Positions 47,982-59,089 of a stretch of 64,000 nucleotides of DNA are shown here, piece after piece. Where the stretch lies: NCBI GenBank assembly GCA_021234155.1, contig JAJEKV010000157.1, positions 736,694-800,693 on the forward strand, written 5' to 3'. The stretch is from Isoetes taiwanensis (Eukaryota; Streptophyta; Lycopodiopsida; Isoetales; Isoetaceae). Position numbers and translations under genes: made by a program. The notes under the pieces are model-generated. The model did not search any database and was not told where the DNA came from. It worked only from the letters and a program-made list of their open reading frames with translations. Positions within the stretch are counted from its first letter, which is position 1, and each line of letters starts with the position of its first letter.

Positions 47982-48566
47982 TCAATTTCCCTGTCCGATT
48001 AAGTTTGGGTATAGTGTTTGTATCTCTTCGACCTTTTTTCCTGTAGCTATTTCGTGCAAGATCCGACAAAACAAAGCGAGGAAGTCATCTTTGTCAAAAT
48101 CCTCGGGATGATAGGATGGTGGATTTAGTGATCGTGGATGATTGAAGCAACACTTCAAAGGCGTCATCATCAACTATAATGATGTCTTCCTTCTCCCGAA
48201 GCGCCCAAGTCATCCATCATGTCGCTCAAGCATTTCACAAATATTTTTTTACCTGTAGGATCCTTTGGGTTATTGAATGACTTACATTTGCTCTGATCCC
48301 AAACGGATGCCCAATCTCTATGTAACTTCGGGAACTACTCTCAAAACTTCTGTATATTTCTATTCTCCATCGACGACCAAATTGCACAACTTGAAATAAA
48401 AAGAAAGCTTGGTCTAACATCTCCTTCGAGATCGGCCGCCGGATATACCCATTTCAGTATATGTCTCAAATGGTTTACGTGCATACCATGATAAAGGAAA
48501 TTGTGCTTTAGGTAACGTTTTTGCGAGCACTCCATTCAAATCGAACACCAGAATTTTGGAGGAAAC
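47982..48566 (-). pseudogene. FCP1/SCP-type (NLI-interacting) phosphatase remnant
   Basis: FCP1-type HAD phosphatases dephosphorylate protein Ser/Thr. In minus order: KILVFDLNGVLAKT (about 48,557-48,520, motif I, with DLN in place of the usual DLD/DxDxT), AIWSSMENRNIQKF (about 48,385-48,341, motif II region), ASVWDQSKCKSFNNP (about 48,320-48,270), KEDIIIVDD (about 48,200-48,165, motif III/IV) and FNHPRSLNPPSYHPEDFDKD (about 48,140-48,080). The order and spacing are right for the family. The pieces lie in at least three frames, so the gene is broken unless short introns explain some changes. It is cargo of the 12-kb element. Confidence 0.72.
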
Positions 48567-48611
48567 CGGATTAGGTGCGTAATAATAAAGCACACACTTG
48601 TGAGACAAGGA

Positions 48612-48750
48612 AAAAGAAAATTGAAATCGGCTTGGCGCGATTTTCAATCTGTTGGAATAATTGAAATCGGCGCTGGCGCGATTTTCAATTGCTTTGAAGA
48701 ATTGAAATCGGCGCTGGCGCGCGATTTTCATTTCATTTGAATAACATACC
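48612..48750 (-). repeat. Three tandem GC-rich palindromic units in an intron
   Basis: TTGAAATCGGCGCTGGCGCG followed by ATTTTCAAT recurs three times with AAT-rich spacers. A donor-like GTATGTTATT (minus strand, 48,750) and CACAAG near 48,597 suggest an intron just upstream of the phosphatase motif I. Confidence 0.7.
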
Positions 48751-48863
48751 TTTTACGGTTCCCCGTTCAACATCCAATGATGAGCTTACTCTACTGTCTT
48801 GATTGCGCGGAAGTGTCACCACATCACTTAGTGTTTGAACTATGGTTGATACTTCATTACTCT

Positions 48864-49260
48864 TTATGCTAACGATTTCGAGCTTTCCGAATCCTTTGTA
48901 TCATCTAGGATTTTGTCTTCTTCGTTTGCGTTACCTACATCCACTTCTGTCGGATTTTCCAATGTGATTGGAATGATAGGCACGCTCTCGGCCGCATAGT
49001 TAAGCTGTTGCTTGTCGATATTCTTCTTTATGCCCTCTAGGTGCTTTCTCATTTCTTCCCGCCTCTGCGCCCGGATCCGCGGGTAAGTCGGACTTAGAGC
49101 TGGAAGCTTTATTTTTTGCACTACCTAGCGGACCCCTAGGTGCCACCTCTAGCACTTTCTCGAAAAAAATATCGAGGAAGTCCTTGGCTTGACCATCAGA
49201 GACCACACTTTGGCATTTCCTAGCTAGCTTCGAGCTTCCGCCCGACATAACCTCCAACAT
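48864..49260 (-). CDS. Unrecognised cargo frames, charged
   Basis: Two overlapping minus frames: SKLARKCQSVVSDGQAKDFL then FFEKVLEVAPRGPL (49,260-49,120), and RAQRREEMRKHLEGIKKNID to the acidic tail NEEDKILDDTKDSESSKSLA (49,121-48,864). A frameshift or short intron joins them. No family is recognised. They are probably part of the cargo gene continuing from 49.3-50.7 kb. Confidence 0.35.
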
Positions 49261-49339
49261 GAAACTCCCAACACGTAGACTCTAAAGGGCGTAAGGCTTC
49301 AATCGAGAAAACTTCGAAAGGGCCAAAGAAAACCCGTAC

Positions 49340-50710
49340 TTATTCAGCCCTCCCCTTATGCGCCGTCAGTAGCTCATACTTGATTGGTGAATTAAGGACA
49401 GGGTCGACCCAGTTTTCTTCTTCCTCTTCCTCTTCCTCTTCGTCCAGGTCCACATCCACATCTGCAGTCCCTTTCCCTTTGTCTTCGCAATTGGATTCGA
49501 CATAAAAAACATTCTTCAATAGGGGTTCATCTAGCCGATAGCACTGCCAAGCAATCTTCTCACCTTCTGGTTTCCCCTTGAGTCTTTCATATTCTTTATC
49601 ATCCATAATGGCTATCATAAGGACTAGCACATGTGAGATCTTACTTTCGGTACTAAACTCACTATCTTTGTTTTCATCTATCATTACTGCTTGCCTCATC
49701 ACTTTAATGCATTCGACATCATTTGCAGCAGCTAGTGCATATCGTAGGAAATGCCTGGAGTGGCAAACCTATCCACGATAGTATAATGCATCTCGATCGT
49801 CAAACCACTTTGCATGTGTTGAAGAAGGTGCTGTAATCATCCTGTGTCCATCTCGTGCCACGGCTATCAAGAACAAATAGAGTGATGTCGGTTGGCCCTT
49901 CACCCACCTCTGGCATGGCACACTTATAACCAGTGGACACCTTATAGAAAAAAGGAGACTTCGCTCTACTGCCGTCTTCTTCACCAAAGCAACTTTTCTT
50001 GTTAGGTCGGGGCCTTAACTTTTCGTGTGAATCCCCTTAAGAGTTGCCACATTCTTCGCCTTTTGCTGCTTCACAAAATCTTTTGACCAAAATACATATT
50101 TCTTAATGTCATCATTAGATACGTTGTACTTTTGCATTAAGCCTATCTCTGATAACATCATGTCTCCTGAGAGCCTTTGCAGTTCTTCACCAACAGCTTT
50201 TTTCAGGACTTTCATATTTTTTATCGATTCGCATGCATCTTCGAAAGATGTCAAGTGCTTTGCTGCAGACGTTTTCTTGTAGATAACTTCCTTTCTGATG
50301 CAACTATCTAGAACATAGATTAATTCTGCATCATCCAATCCTTGTGCCTTTCTCATTTCTGTGATACCTATATCAAAAATAGACGTATCTTGCGGAGGAA
50401 ACCTGCCATACGAATCTGGCAACTTCTTTTCCGAATAGGCGTCCCAAAATTCGTTCCACTTTTCCCATACCTGGTCAGAAGAAAAAACAATCTTGCAGGC
50501 ATCCTTTGGCACCGTTTGCTCTTCTGTGCCAGCTTGTGCATCCCCTTTTTTCTTCTTTGATCTAGTGCCCTTGTTCTTGTCCTGTATTATGGTTTGGCAC
50601 AGTGTCCTTTCTAGTAATTTGAATTCGGCACTCTTAGATTGCCCTTGTCTGGTCGGCATTGGTTTTCCATATTCGATCCATTGGTTCCGGCGGGGCGCAA
50701 ACTGCTCCAC
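49340..50710 (-). CDS. Unrecognised cargo protein, about 430 codons in pieces
   Basis: A 231-codon frame (50,710-50,015) has a basic KKKK patch, KIVFSSDQVWEKWNEFWDAY and a C-terminal helical part ending LKGIHTKS. After a short gap, a frame at about 49,990-49,800 reads KSPFFYKVSTGYKCAMPE and DITLFVLDSRGTRWTQDDYS. A further frame (49,702-49,340) has an acidic DEEEEEEEEENW run. Together they look like one protein broken by an intron and a frameshift. I do not recognise a domain. The acidic stretch and basic patches would suit a chromatin or nuclear protein, but this is only an inference. Confidence 0.4.
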
Positions 50711-50754
50711 ATACGGACTGCAAAATATGGGCCGTTAGATAAAAAAAATAAACA

Positions 50755-51020
50755 GGTCGTGAAAGTAACAATATAAAACGCGCCAGGCGCGTTTTCGTTA
50801 ATCACGTATTTACAAGAAACGCGCCTGGCGCGATTTCTTCATGATGAAGAATTCGCGCCAGGCGCGTTTCTTGTAAATCCGTCACACAAATAACAACATA
50901 AAACGCGCCAGGCGCGTTTTTGCTAATCACGTATTTAGAAAATCGCAGCCATATGAAGAAATCGCGCCAGGCGCGTTTCTTGTAAATACGTGATTAGCGA
51001 ATACGTGATTAGCGAACGCT
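50755..51020. repeat. CGCGCCAGGCGCG palindrome array
   Basis: Five copies of the core (about 50,780, 50,825, 50,855, 50,905 and 50,970) sit between alternating AAATCGC/TTTCTTGTAAATACGTGATT blocks in both orientations. The array can form several hairpins. It lies directly upstream of the 231-codon cargo frame, in a likely intron. Confidence 0.85.
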
Positions 51021-51329
51021 ATGTGTGGAACATAAAATACCTTTTGTATAGGAATGTCTTTCCCATGTCATTCAAGATGCTACCGATTTTGGCTAATTTA
51101 GCTGGCTTTGTTGTGGAGCCACCGAGGAATCGGCAATTTCATTTGAATCTGATCTATAGAATAAGCGATTTCCAGTTTTTGTGCTTTGGTGATCAAAACC
51201 TTCTAGCGCCTCCAGCGAATCTTTGGCCATCTATTATCATGAAGTGAATATCGAGGTTGCCAGTTAAATCTTCAAGTTTATTCCATATCAACACCTTCTT
51301 CGTCTTCATATCAAAAGGCACCACATCTG

Positions 51330-52150
51330 CCGCGGCATTGGCTTTTTGTCCCCGGTTTTCTATCATCTTTGTTGACTATTTCCATTGCGTCTTTGCTTGT
51401 CAAATCTTCTCACGACAAACATAGCCGTGGACTGAAAAGCCTGTCGACATGGATAGGATGCGTGAAGCTAAGGCCCAGTGGATACTTGTCTGAAGCATAT
51501 TTCTTGAGTTTGCTCATGGCCTCTAACTGTCTCGCCTTGTCATCATCACTAGTCATATCTGTAATGCCTAGAACGTCTGGTGTTTCCCTGGCTCTAGAAC
51601 TTGCATCTTCCTTCTCTTTTAAAGCTTGTAGGCTGGACTAGGCGACGGCCTTGTCTTGATTGCTCTTCTCACGGTGAGACCTTCACATATTTTTTTTGGT
51701 GTCAATAGATCACCACGACCCGATAAATTTGAAGAGGTTATCTGCGGCCTCATCCGTTCTTAGGGCGTCTCTTTAAAGGAACTAGCTACTTGATAATTTA
51801 ACTTCTTCAATACTTTTTTATTTTTTCGACCGCTTCAAGTAATATGGAACAAAGAAGAATCGTCCCCGTTCTTCGCGCATGTGATCGAATACCTTGTTTC
51901 TTCATTTGATCTGTTTCCTTAACTCTAGACATGAAAATCAGATCTGTCTTTCCGCTAGTCTTGAAGATCTCCACATACCATTGAGAGCCCTCACGGTAGA
52001 TCTTCTTACGGACATGGAGGCTCTACGAGCCTTCATTATTTCGATCAGTATCGTCAATGGTCTAGCGTGTGCCAAATCTGCAAGCGATACATCTTCATCC
52101 GTTCTTGGTTTTTTAAATGCGGATGTCCCGGACCGGACCTAGCGGGCTTT
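51330..52150 (-). pseudogene. Upstream cargo exons, eroded
   Basis: On the minus strand, coherent frames read KLQALKEKEDASSRARETPD then MSKLKKYASDKYPLGLSFTH (about 51,630-51,440) and RKKIYREGSQWYVEIFKTSG (about 52,010-51,950). They are charged and helical but unidentified, and stops and frame changes separate them. They probably belong to the gene that starts at 52,791. Confidence 0.35.
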
Positions 52151-52692
52151 GCTTTTCTTTTCACATTTTTAGAAGATCACGAAAGTTACAATCATGTGGT
52201 GAGTAATGAAATCGCGGCCGAAGCCGCGTTTTCATACGCCATACTTTCAAAAAACATAAATTGTACCACGGGGAAAGTAGCGAGACAACCAAAACCACTC
52301 ATAATTATAAATCGCGCCAGAAGCGTTCTTAAGAGGGGACCTCTGGACACTTCTCTTTTATAAGAGACATACTAGGCTACAAAAAGACTTGTCAAAAGAA
52401 CTGGAGAATCTATAAAGACTTACACGGTCTACATTATACAAAATGGAGAATTGTTCCAACAAAAACATATCGGAGTAAAGGAGAAGATTATAACAAAAAC
52501 ACACAAAACAAGGTAGTAAAAGCGGTAGAAATGACACGTAAAACAATATGAAAGGTAGACAATACACGAGACACGCATACACGTAAAATACACGGGTTGA
52601 AAAACATCCTAGAAACCTAACAATAAAAGGGACACGAAATCAATTACAAAACAAAAACGGATCAATTACACGAGGCTTGTTGGATTCGTGCT

Positions 52693-52791
52693 TTACGCTT
52701 GTTCAGCAGACCTCCGGGCTTGGGATTTGTGCTTTGGGCTGTCGCCCACCTCTACGGCCGCCTCGGCGCTGGCGAGTCCTCTAGGCGCCAT
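52693..52791 (-). CDS. Candidate first exon of the minus-strand cargo gene
   Basis: A GC-rich 32-codon frame beginning MAPRGLASAEAAVEVGDSPK, followed directly by TAA unless spliced before it. CCCCAAAACCCCAG lies upstream. Its position at the head of the leftward cargo and its sharply higher GC content support a first exon with a promoter to the right. Confidence 0.35.
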   Translation of the reverse strand: MAPRGLASAEAAVEVGDSPKHKSQARRSAEQA

Positions 52792-52829
52792 AGAAGCGCA
52801 AGTGCGGATAGTATGAGGCTGGGGTTTTG

Positions 52830-53368
52830 GGGTTTAAACTTATATGTATCGTTCATAATCTAGGGCCGTGATTTACAACCGTAAATTCAAATTAGCGTCC
52901 TTTTAAATTTATACGCCTTTAATTAACCGCCGTCCGGCTCATTTACAAATTTAAATTGTGTTTTTCTTTTTTAGTGCAATTTCAAGATAACAATTAATTA
53001 TTAATTTCAAGAAACGATATGTGGCAATCTACTACCACCTAATCGGCCACCTACTATCGAGCGCCCAAGATCATTCCTAGTAGTAGGAGGCCCAAGAACA
53101 ATCGACTATCGGCGCCCAAGATCCGTTCGATCCCATTCGATCGATCGAGCGCCTTCAATCCATTCGATCGAGCCGCCTTCAATTCCCATTCGATGTCTGC
53201 TGAACTATGGTGAATTCGAATGCATTCTCTTGTTCTCAATTTTTAGTCCTCTATTTTTACAATGCATTCGGTTCTTTATCGATTGTAGGAGAAGAATGCT
53301 ATCTTTTAACAAACAAACTTGAAGCGTAGAGTAGGATTGTGTAAAATCGAAGATTTGAATCAAGTTCT
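52830..53368. promoter_or_regulatory. Probable bidirectional promoter region of the 12-kb element
   Basis: It lies between the leftward cargo start (52,791) and a rightward coding piece (53,369). There is no gene. GATCGATCGAGCG and CCCATTCGATCGAT words repeat at 53,125-53,190. The head-to-head layout mirrors that of the outer unit at 61.15-61.49 kb. Confidence 0.4.
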
Positions 53369-53529
53369 ATGTGTCATGGTGTTCCTCTTGGAAACAGTTT
53401 CTGTAAGATTTCTATTCTAAACTGCAATTATGAAGATGAGGCTCTTCCAAGAAGACATCCCGGTGGCGATACAGTTGGTGAAAGCGTGGGCACATTTGTA
53501 GCATGGCCAAAAGAACGTCCCGAAAAAGG
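53369..53529 (+). CDS. Plant En/Spm-type accessory (DUF8039-like) exon
   Basis: HGVPLGNSFCKISILNCNYE and then GDTVGESVGTFVAWPKERPE match the pattern of a small domain common in plant transposon proteins (Tnp1/En/Spm-like, DUF8039), with its terminal AWP. A good donor AAAG|GTATGT ends it at about 53,529. A second, related piece (QLEVPTIVAWPRDSIQLE) lies at about 56,325. Its role is unknown; DNA binding is often assumed. Assignment from memory. Confidence 0.5.
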
Positions 53530-53854
53530 TATGTATATTTGGATATTCAAAAAAAGAATATATCATATCATCTGGCGTGATGTTGTGAACTTTGAATTAC
53601 GTGATGGTCTTTAGCCGGTCTTATCAACCCCATGAAACTACACATTAATGAAAATATGTAGTTTTCTTGGGGTTGGTCCTCTTGGCTGGAGGGCATCACG
53701 AGATTCAATGTTTTCGACATTGCATATAAAAAAAATAAACTAATAATGAGAAAAGTATAGTGCAAAATTGCGCCGGCGAGTTTGTATTCATATTCAAAAA
53801 GTTATGTACATTTCTTCTTACGCAAAAATGCGCCGGCGCGAATTCTTTCTATCT

Positions 53855-54286
53855 CTACAATATGTGTCGACAGGCCCACTTCATCCGCCCAATCCCGCAA
53901 GAAGTCCCACTGAACCACCACGATATGACGGGATCCTCATCTTTCCCGAGGATGTCGAGTCTCCAAACCAGAGTGTTGTATCGATCCCTGATACTATAAA
54001 TCAAATCCTTGTACTTATTTGTTGGCATGAGCCTTACTAAGAGCATGAGGAGTCTGATATGTCCATAGATGCGATGGAAGTGTACCCATGGCCCCTGATA
54101 CAGGCTGTCTAATGGATTCTCCAACTCTCTTTGAACGTTTTGAACAGCACACTCAAGTAATATCTTGTACAGGGTCCAGAGTTGATGGTCGTCCAGGGAA
54201 CTAGAACCAGCCCGGTGTATTTGAACGGCCGGTGTCCATGCATAAGGAAAATCCATGGCACTAGAACGAGAGAAAGTAATTAGCAC
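53855..54286 (-). CDS. Unrecognised 143-codon frame
   Basis: The frame includes MDFPYAWTPAVQIHRAGSSS, LWTLYKILLECAVQNVQREL, and a leucine-rich IRLLMLLVRLMPTNKYKDLI. No family is recognised. It lies between the two halves of the plus-strand gene and could be an antisense cargo gene. The open length is well above the local background. Confidence 0.4.
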   Translation of the reverse strand: MLITFSRSSAMDFPYAWTPAVQIHRAGSSSLDDHQLWTLYKILLECAVQNVQRELENPLDSLYQGPWVHFHRIYGHIRLLMLLVRLMPTNKYKDLIYSIRDRYNTLVWRLDILGKDEDPVISWWFSGTSCGIGRMKWACRHIL

Positions 54287-54444
54287 AGATCTATTTCACA
54301 CACCGGGCGCGATTTGTATAAAGCCGTATGAAATTGAAATGCCAAACTAAAAGCGGCGCTGGCGATTTGATTAACCTAGTGGAAAACGTAACCCAAAAAT
54401 AGAAATGCGCCAAGCGCGATTTCTCCCATTCCAACATATTATTC

Positions 54445-54510
54445 TAACAAAATGCATAATGCAGAATGCAGAATGCAGAATGCAGAATGCAGAATGCAGA
54501 ATGCAGAATT
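54445..54510 (+). repeat. 7-bp microsatellite (ATGCAGA)n
   Basis: About eight consecutive ATGCAGA units precede a long simple-repeat tract. Confidence 0.9.
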
Positions 54511-54579
54511 CAAAATATAAAGCCAGTTAGAGCAGATATATAATAATAATACTCCTTGTTTAGTTCAATATTTAGTTCA

Positions 54580-55870
54580 TTGTTTTAGTTCATTATTTAG
54601 AGCAGATAGAGGAAGAGCTAGTGAAGATCTATGATCTATGATCTATGATCTAGATCATAGAGCAAGATCATAGATCAGATATGAAATAGAACAGATAGAG
54701 GAAGAGCTAGTGAAATAGAATAACTTCATTATTTAAGATCATTAATTAGAACAGATAGAGGAAGAGCTAGTGAAATAGAGGAAGAGCTAGTGAAATAGAA
54801 TAACTTCATTATTTTAGATCATTAATTAGAACAGATAGAGGAAGAGCTAGTGAAATAGAATAAGAGCAGAGGAATCGGCAAGATCACAGATAATTCAAGG
54901 TAGGGCACTTTAGGACTGATGCATGTAAAAGTAAATAACATGCTTTATGGAAAATAACTACTTTATGTAAATAACAGTAAATACTAACCCGAGAAACCTT
55001 AAGAAGTGATTCGAGAAGCCTTAAGAAGCCGAGAAAAAGCAATAGCAGCTAATTTGGAGAAAAAGCAATAGCAGCCGAGAAGCTTTAACACAAAAAACCA
55101 AAGTTATTCAAAGTCAGAGAGATTGTAGAGAGCCGAAAAGCCAAAAAAACCAGAAAACCTTGTATAGAGCCTACAAACCTTGTATAGAACCTTGTATTGA
55201 GCCGAAAAAGCATATAGAAGCCGAAAAGCATATAGAAGCCGAAGTTTTAAAAGCGTAAAAGCCGAGTTTATAGAAGCCGAAAAGTCGAGAAGCAATTAGA
55301 AGAGAAGCTAAGAGAAGCGGACGAGATTGAAGCAAACGAGATTGAAGTCGAGAAAAAGCCGAAAAAGCCGATTGCATGCGAGAGATGCTCGAAAGCATGA
55401 GAAAAGCCGATTGCGCTTGTAAGAGAAGATCGAAAAAGAGAGCGAGAAAAGTTGGAAAGTTGGATCGGAAAAGAGATCGAAAAAGTTGGAAAGGGATTTA
55501 AATCCGGAAATAATAACTGCTTTAAAAAATTTGTACCGCGCCATAATAACTGCCGCGAAAATTTATTACAAGGGTTATAAGTTATAAGATTTATAAGGTT
55601 AATAGTTTTAAGGTTAATAGATTTAAGGTTAATAGTTTTAAGGTTAATAGTTTTAAGGTTTATAAGTTAAGGTTAATATTTTTAAGTTCATAAATAAGGT
55701 TATAAGTTTAAAAGTTTATGAATTTGAATTTAGAAGTTGTTTCTAAGGTTACAACATTTAAGGTTATTATAAGTTAATATATTATAGGTTCACTTATTAT
55801 TATTATAGATTAAGTTATTATAGGTTATTAAGGTTATTATTAAAGTTAACTTTCATTTAAGAACATGTTA
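54580..55870 (+). repeat. Long low-complexity tract with several repeat types
   Basis: At 54,600-54,870, about four copies of a unit with AACAGATAGAGGAAGAGCTA and GTGAAATAGAATAACTTCAT occur, plus ATCTATGATCTATGATC palindromes. At 55,000-55,470, degenerate AGAAGCCGAAAAGC words repeat. At 55,570-55,860, TTTAAGGTTAATAG words repeat. There is no gene. Confidence 0.85.
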
Positions 55871-56209
55871 GGGAGATGTTATTTGGATATGCTAACTTAC
55901 TATAGGTTTTTATGCATTTTAGGTCAATGGCATGCAAAATGCTAAATCCCCCAAGGCCCCAACTAATGAAGATGACAAAGATGATGGGAAAAGAAAGGAA
56001 AAGACCAGAAATGAAAAGGATGAAGATGACAAAGATGATGGCAAAGGAAAGGAAAAGACCTCAAATGAAAAGGATGATGCCAAAGGAAAGGAAATTGTAC
56101 TTTATATACTGGATTCGATTGGAAAAACAAGAAGGTCAAGATCCTGCATGCATGCATGCAATGAGAGGCAGTAGGAGAAGGGATTATTGTTCTAGCAGAT
56201 CCTATCAAT

Positions 56210-58869
56210 GCAGTGAATGATGAAAGATTAGGGGAGGACAGGTTAGGTGTGGCAATCTCAAAATTATATGACAATTGGAAGGAAAAGGGTTCAGGCAAAC
56301 AAGAATGCCTAGCTTGTGTGAAGCAACTAGAGGTTCCAACTATTGTTGCATGGCCTAGGGACAGTATTCAACTGGAGGGGAACTACACGTTTCCTATAGA
56401 TGTAGAACCATTGTCAACAATGTTCACACAGTGTAGCAAGAGGCCACTTCCAACTTTCAAACATTATCCCACCAAAAGATGCAAGTCAGATTATGATTGT
56501 TCTCTGAAGCTATGATGAAGGTTAGAGGAGGTGAATGTTGTTGGGCTTCTTGTGTTAGAATGTTCACAATAGAGGAGTTGGTGGGAGCAAGAGCTACATA
56601 TCGGGGAACATAAGTGTGATAGCGGGAGGAATTTCATGTACACCATATTTGGCTATGCAATTCAGGATGAAAGATCAAAGAAGAAAAGATTCCCATTGAA
56701 TGGAAAGTGGATATGTTCAAAAGCATGGATGGCTATACATGGAATTCCAACCTCTTCTTGGCACAACTGGCAAAAGAGACATGAAAATGGTAGTAAAATT
56801 GCATTGCATGGGAACACTGGCCTGGTAAGGCCTACCTCAAGAACTATAGCTGCAAAGGAAATATTTGAAAGATATGTGGATTTCAATGCAGAAAACATGC
56901 CACATAAGAGTAAGAAGGATGAACAGGGTAGAGTTATTGTTGAAAAGAGATTGCCATCCCATTGTACCCAGAAGAGCATATTAGAGGAAATAAATGCATT
57001 GCTTCGGGAACTTGGAGTGGCCTCTATATCCCAGCCCAGTTTTAGTAGGCTATGGAATAAGCATTTCAAGCATGTGACCATAGCAACTTCAAACAACTTT
57101 GCCAAGTGCAATTTATGTGCTAAGTTGAAGGAGACACTAGATAAGGCGTGCAACCAAGTCTAAGGGCAAAGATAAGGGAACATATGAAGGACCATATGAC
57201 AGATCAACTATCATGTAGATCAACTTATTGGATGTGGAGGACCTTATCTGCAATGGAACCTAATAACTATCTATGTATTATACATGATAAAATGGACCAA
57301 TGAGAAGACTTGTCTTCCACAATTCAAGTACATTCCTAAGTCATGTGGAAGATCATACCCTTTGATTTCAATGATCGGGGCAATATTGCATGGGCGATCC
57401 TCGGACCTATTATGGCCATTTCAGGTTTAGAGTTGTGGAGTGATGGTCATTTTTCACATTGAGAGTATCATGAGGTGTTTAAGAAACTATGAGAAGGGTT
57501 ACAATGGTCACCTCTGAGGATCCCTGACTAGCCGGGCACTACATAGTGCATTGTTGGATGGAACCCCTAATAGTATTGAAAAGTTTAGCAAGGCAAGATT
57601 TAGGAGGAATGGACCTAATGAACATGTTGGAGCTTCAACATCTCGTGCTAAACCTCGAGATCTGCTTGAGAAAGTTCCTCTTGCAACTAGATAATTGTCT
57701 TTGGTCAAAATAAGAACAGTGGATGTTTTCTTTCCTATCCTACTTAACAAGTTGTGGGTGTTTTTGAAAGAGTCAATTTGGGGTTCCTAATGCCCGGACA
57801 TACTCATGAGGATGTGGATGCATTGTTTGGAAAATATAGTCATGTATTGAGACAGCTGACAGTTACCAACTTTCCCAGGCTATTGGAAATATTTCATGGA
57901 TGTACAAATCCATCTCCTATAGGATCTATCATAGAAGAAGTGCCCGATTGGAAGAGTTTTGTGGATGGTTATGCTCTCGACATGGAAGGTCATTCTAGAC
58001 CTCTTCAATTCACTTTTTGGGTGAGAGAAGGGACTCCAATCATGCAATGGAAAATGAGACCTTCAGAGGAGAAGTGGAGAGGTGGGGCAGAAATTTGGCT
58101 TGAGGGATGCAAATGGCAAGCCTATGATACCTCTGGTCAACCAAAAGCTCTAAAACCAAGCGAAGAAGTCAAGCAATTGGGATTGACTAAGGATGGCATC
58201 AATGACTACATCAAGCATTGGCAAACTAATTCGAGATGACACAAATCGTGCATTGATAGATTATTGGAAGAAGGTGATCAACTTGTTGGATGAGGTAGAC
58301 ACATCCTCCGAAGAAATTTGAAAGAAGGGTGGTTCCCTAAAAGTAAGTGGAAAACATTAGTCTGGTCTTTGCGAAGATGATGGTACCATTAGTAGCATTG
58401 TGAAGGCATATGCTCCTCCTCAATCGATAAACACTATGTTGGTCCTAAGAAGGATAGGCCAAAATATCTAGGCATGGATTCTTATGAACCTTCTCTTGGC
58501 GTGGAGTGCAACCAATTTGTAGTAGTAAAACCAGCAGATCTAGAGACCTATCAATTGTGGTTGGGATGGACTATCTCGGATATTTGCAAAGAAGAAGGTG
58601 ATGTTAACTTCAATAAGGTCTTGGCGTGGAATGGTGGTGTCCAAAGACATCGGTTGAGTAATGTCACCGATAAAGAAAGATATTCAGATTGTTGGACAAA
58701 GAGGTGGAGGAGAAATCCAAGTGATCCCGATCTTTGGCTAGACATTGAAACCAAGTATTGTACTCGTGGACTCCAAAAACTATTCCTAGTAAAACAAATG
58801 AGAGTTACAATACCTCGGGATGTAAGGAATAAGGTTCTCATATCCTTGGGGATGCTAGTGGAAAAATGA
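56210..58869 (+). pseudogene. DUF7869-like putative transposase gene (inner element)
   Basis: Plus-strand pieces in order: 56,213-56,515 (with a VAWP motif); 56,636-57,163 (KWICSKAWMAIHGIPTSSWH, QKSILEEINALLRELGVASI, then CNLCAKLKETLDKA with a CxxC); about 57,274 CIIHDKMDQ; about 57,681 LQLDNCLW; and 57,754-58,239 with NLGFLMPGHTHEDVDALFGK. A C-terminal piece (58,474-58,869) is Trp-rich. HDKMD...QLDN...GHTHEDVD is the signature I associate with DUF7869 proteins of plants, algae, fungi and oomycetes. The spaced acidic residues resemble an RNase H-fold (DDE-type) core, so a transposase role is inferred. Stops at 57,301 and around 57,700 show decay. It is the best candidate for the element's own transposase. 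Confidence 0.72.
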
Positions 58870-58914
58870 AAAACAATTACTATGTATCTTTTCTACAGTT
58901 AATAAAAGTTGTGT

Positions 58915-59089
58915 ACTACTTGAGTTCCATGATATATGATTTTGTAATTTGAAGTTAAGGTGTGAGTTTATATTCCCGTGTGTGATTATATGTTAACGTC
59001 TATTCTAGTCTAAGGGCAACAAAGTTACTAAAAAAGTGAATTTAACAAAGTTACTAAAAAAGTGCAATATAAAATTTATCCCAAAATTA
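58915..59089. repeat. Right subterminal repeats of the 12-kb element
   Basis: AACAAAGTTACTAAAAAAGTG occurs twice (about 59,019 and 59,044) just inside the right inverted repeat. Subterminal repeats often bind transposase; this role is inferred. Confidence 0.6.

Noticed and set aside
56662-57153. 163-codon minus-strand frame
   Set aside because: Antisense shadow of the DUF7869-like gene.
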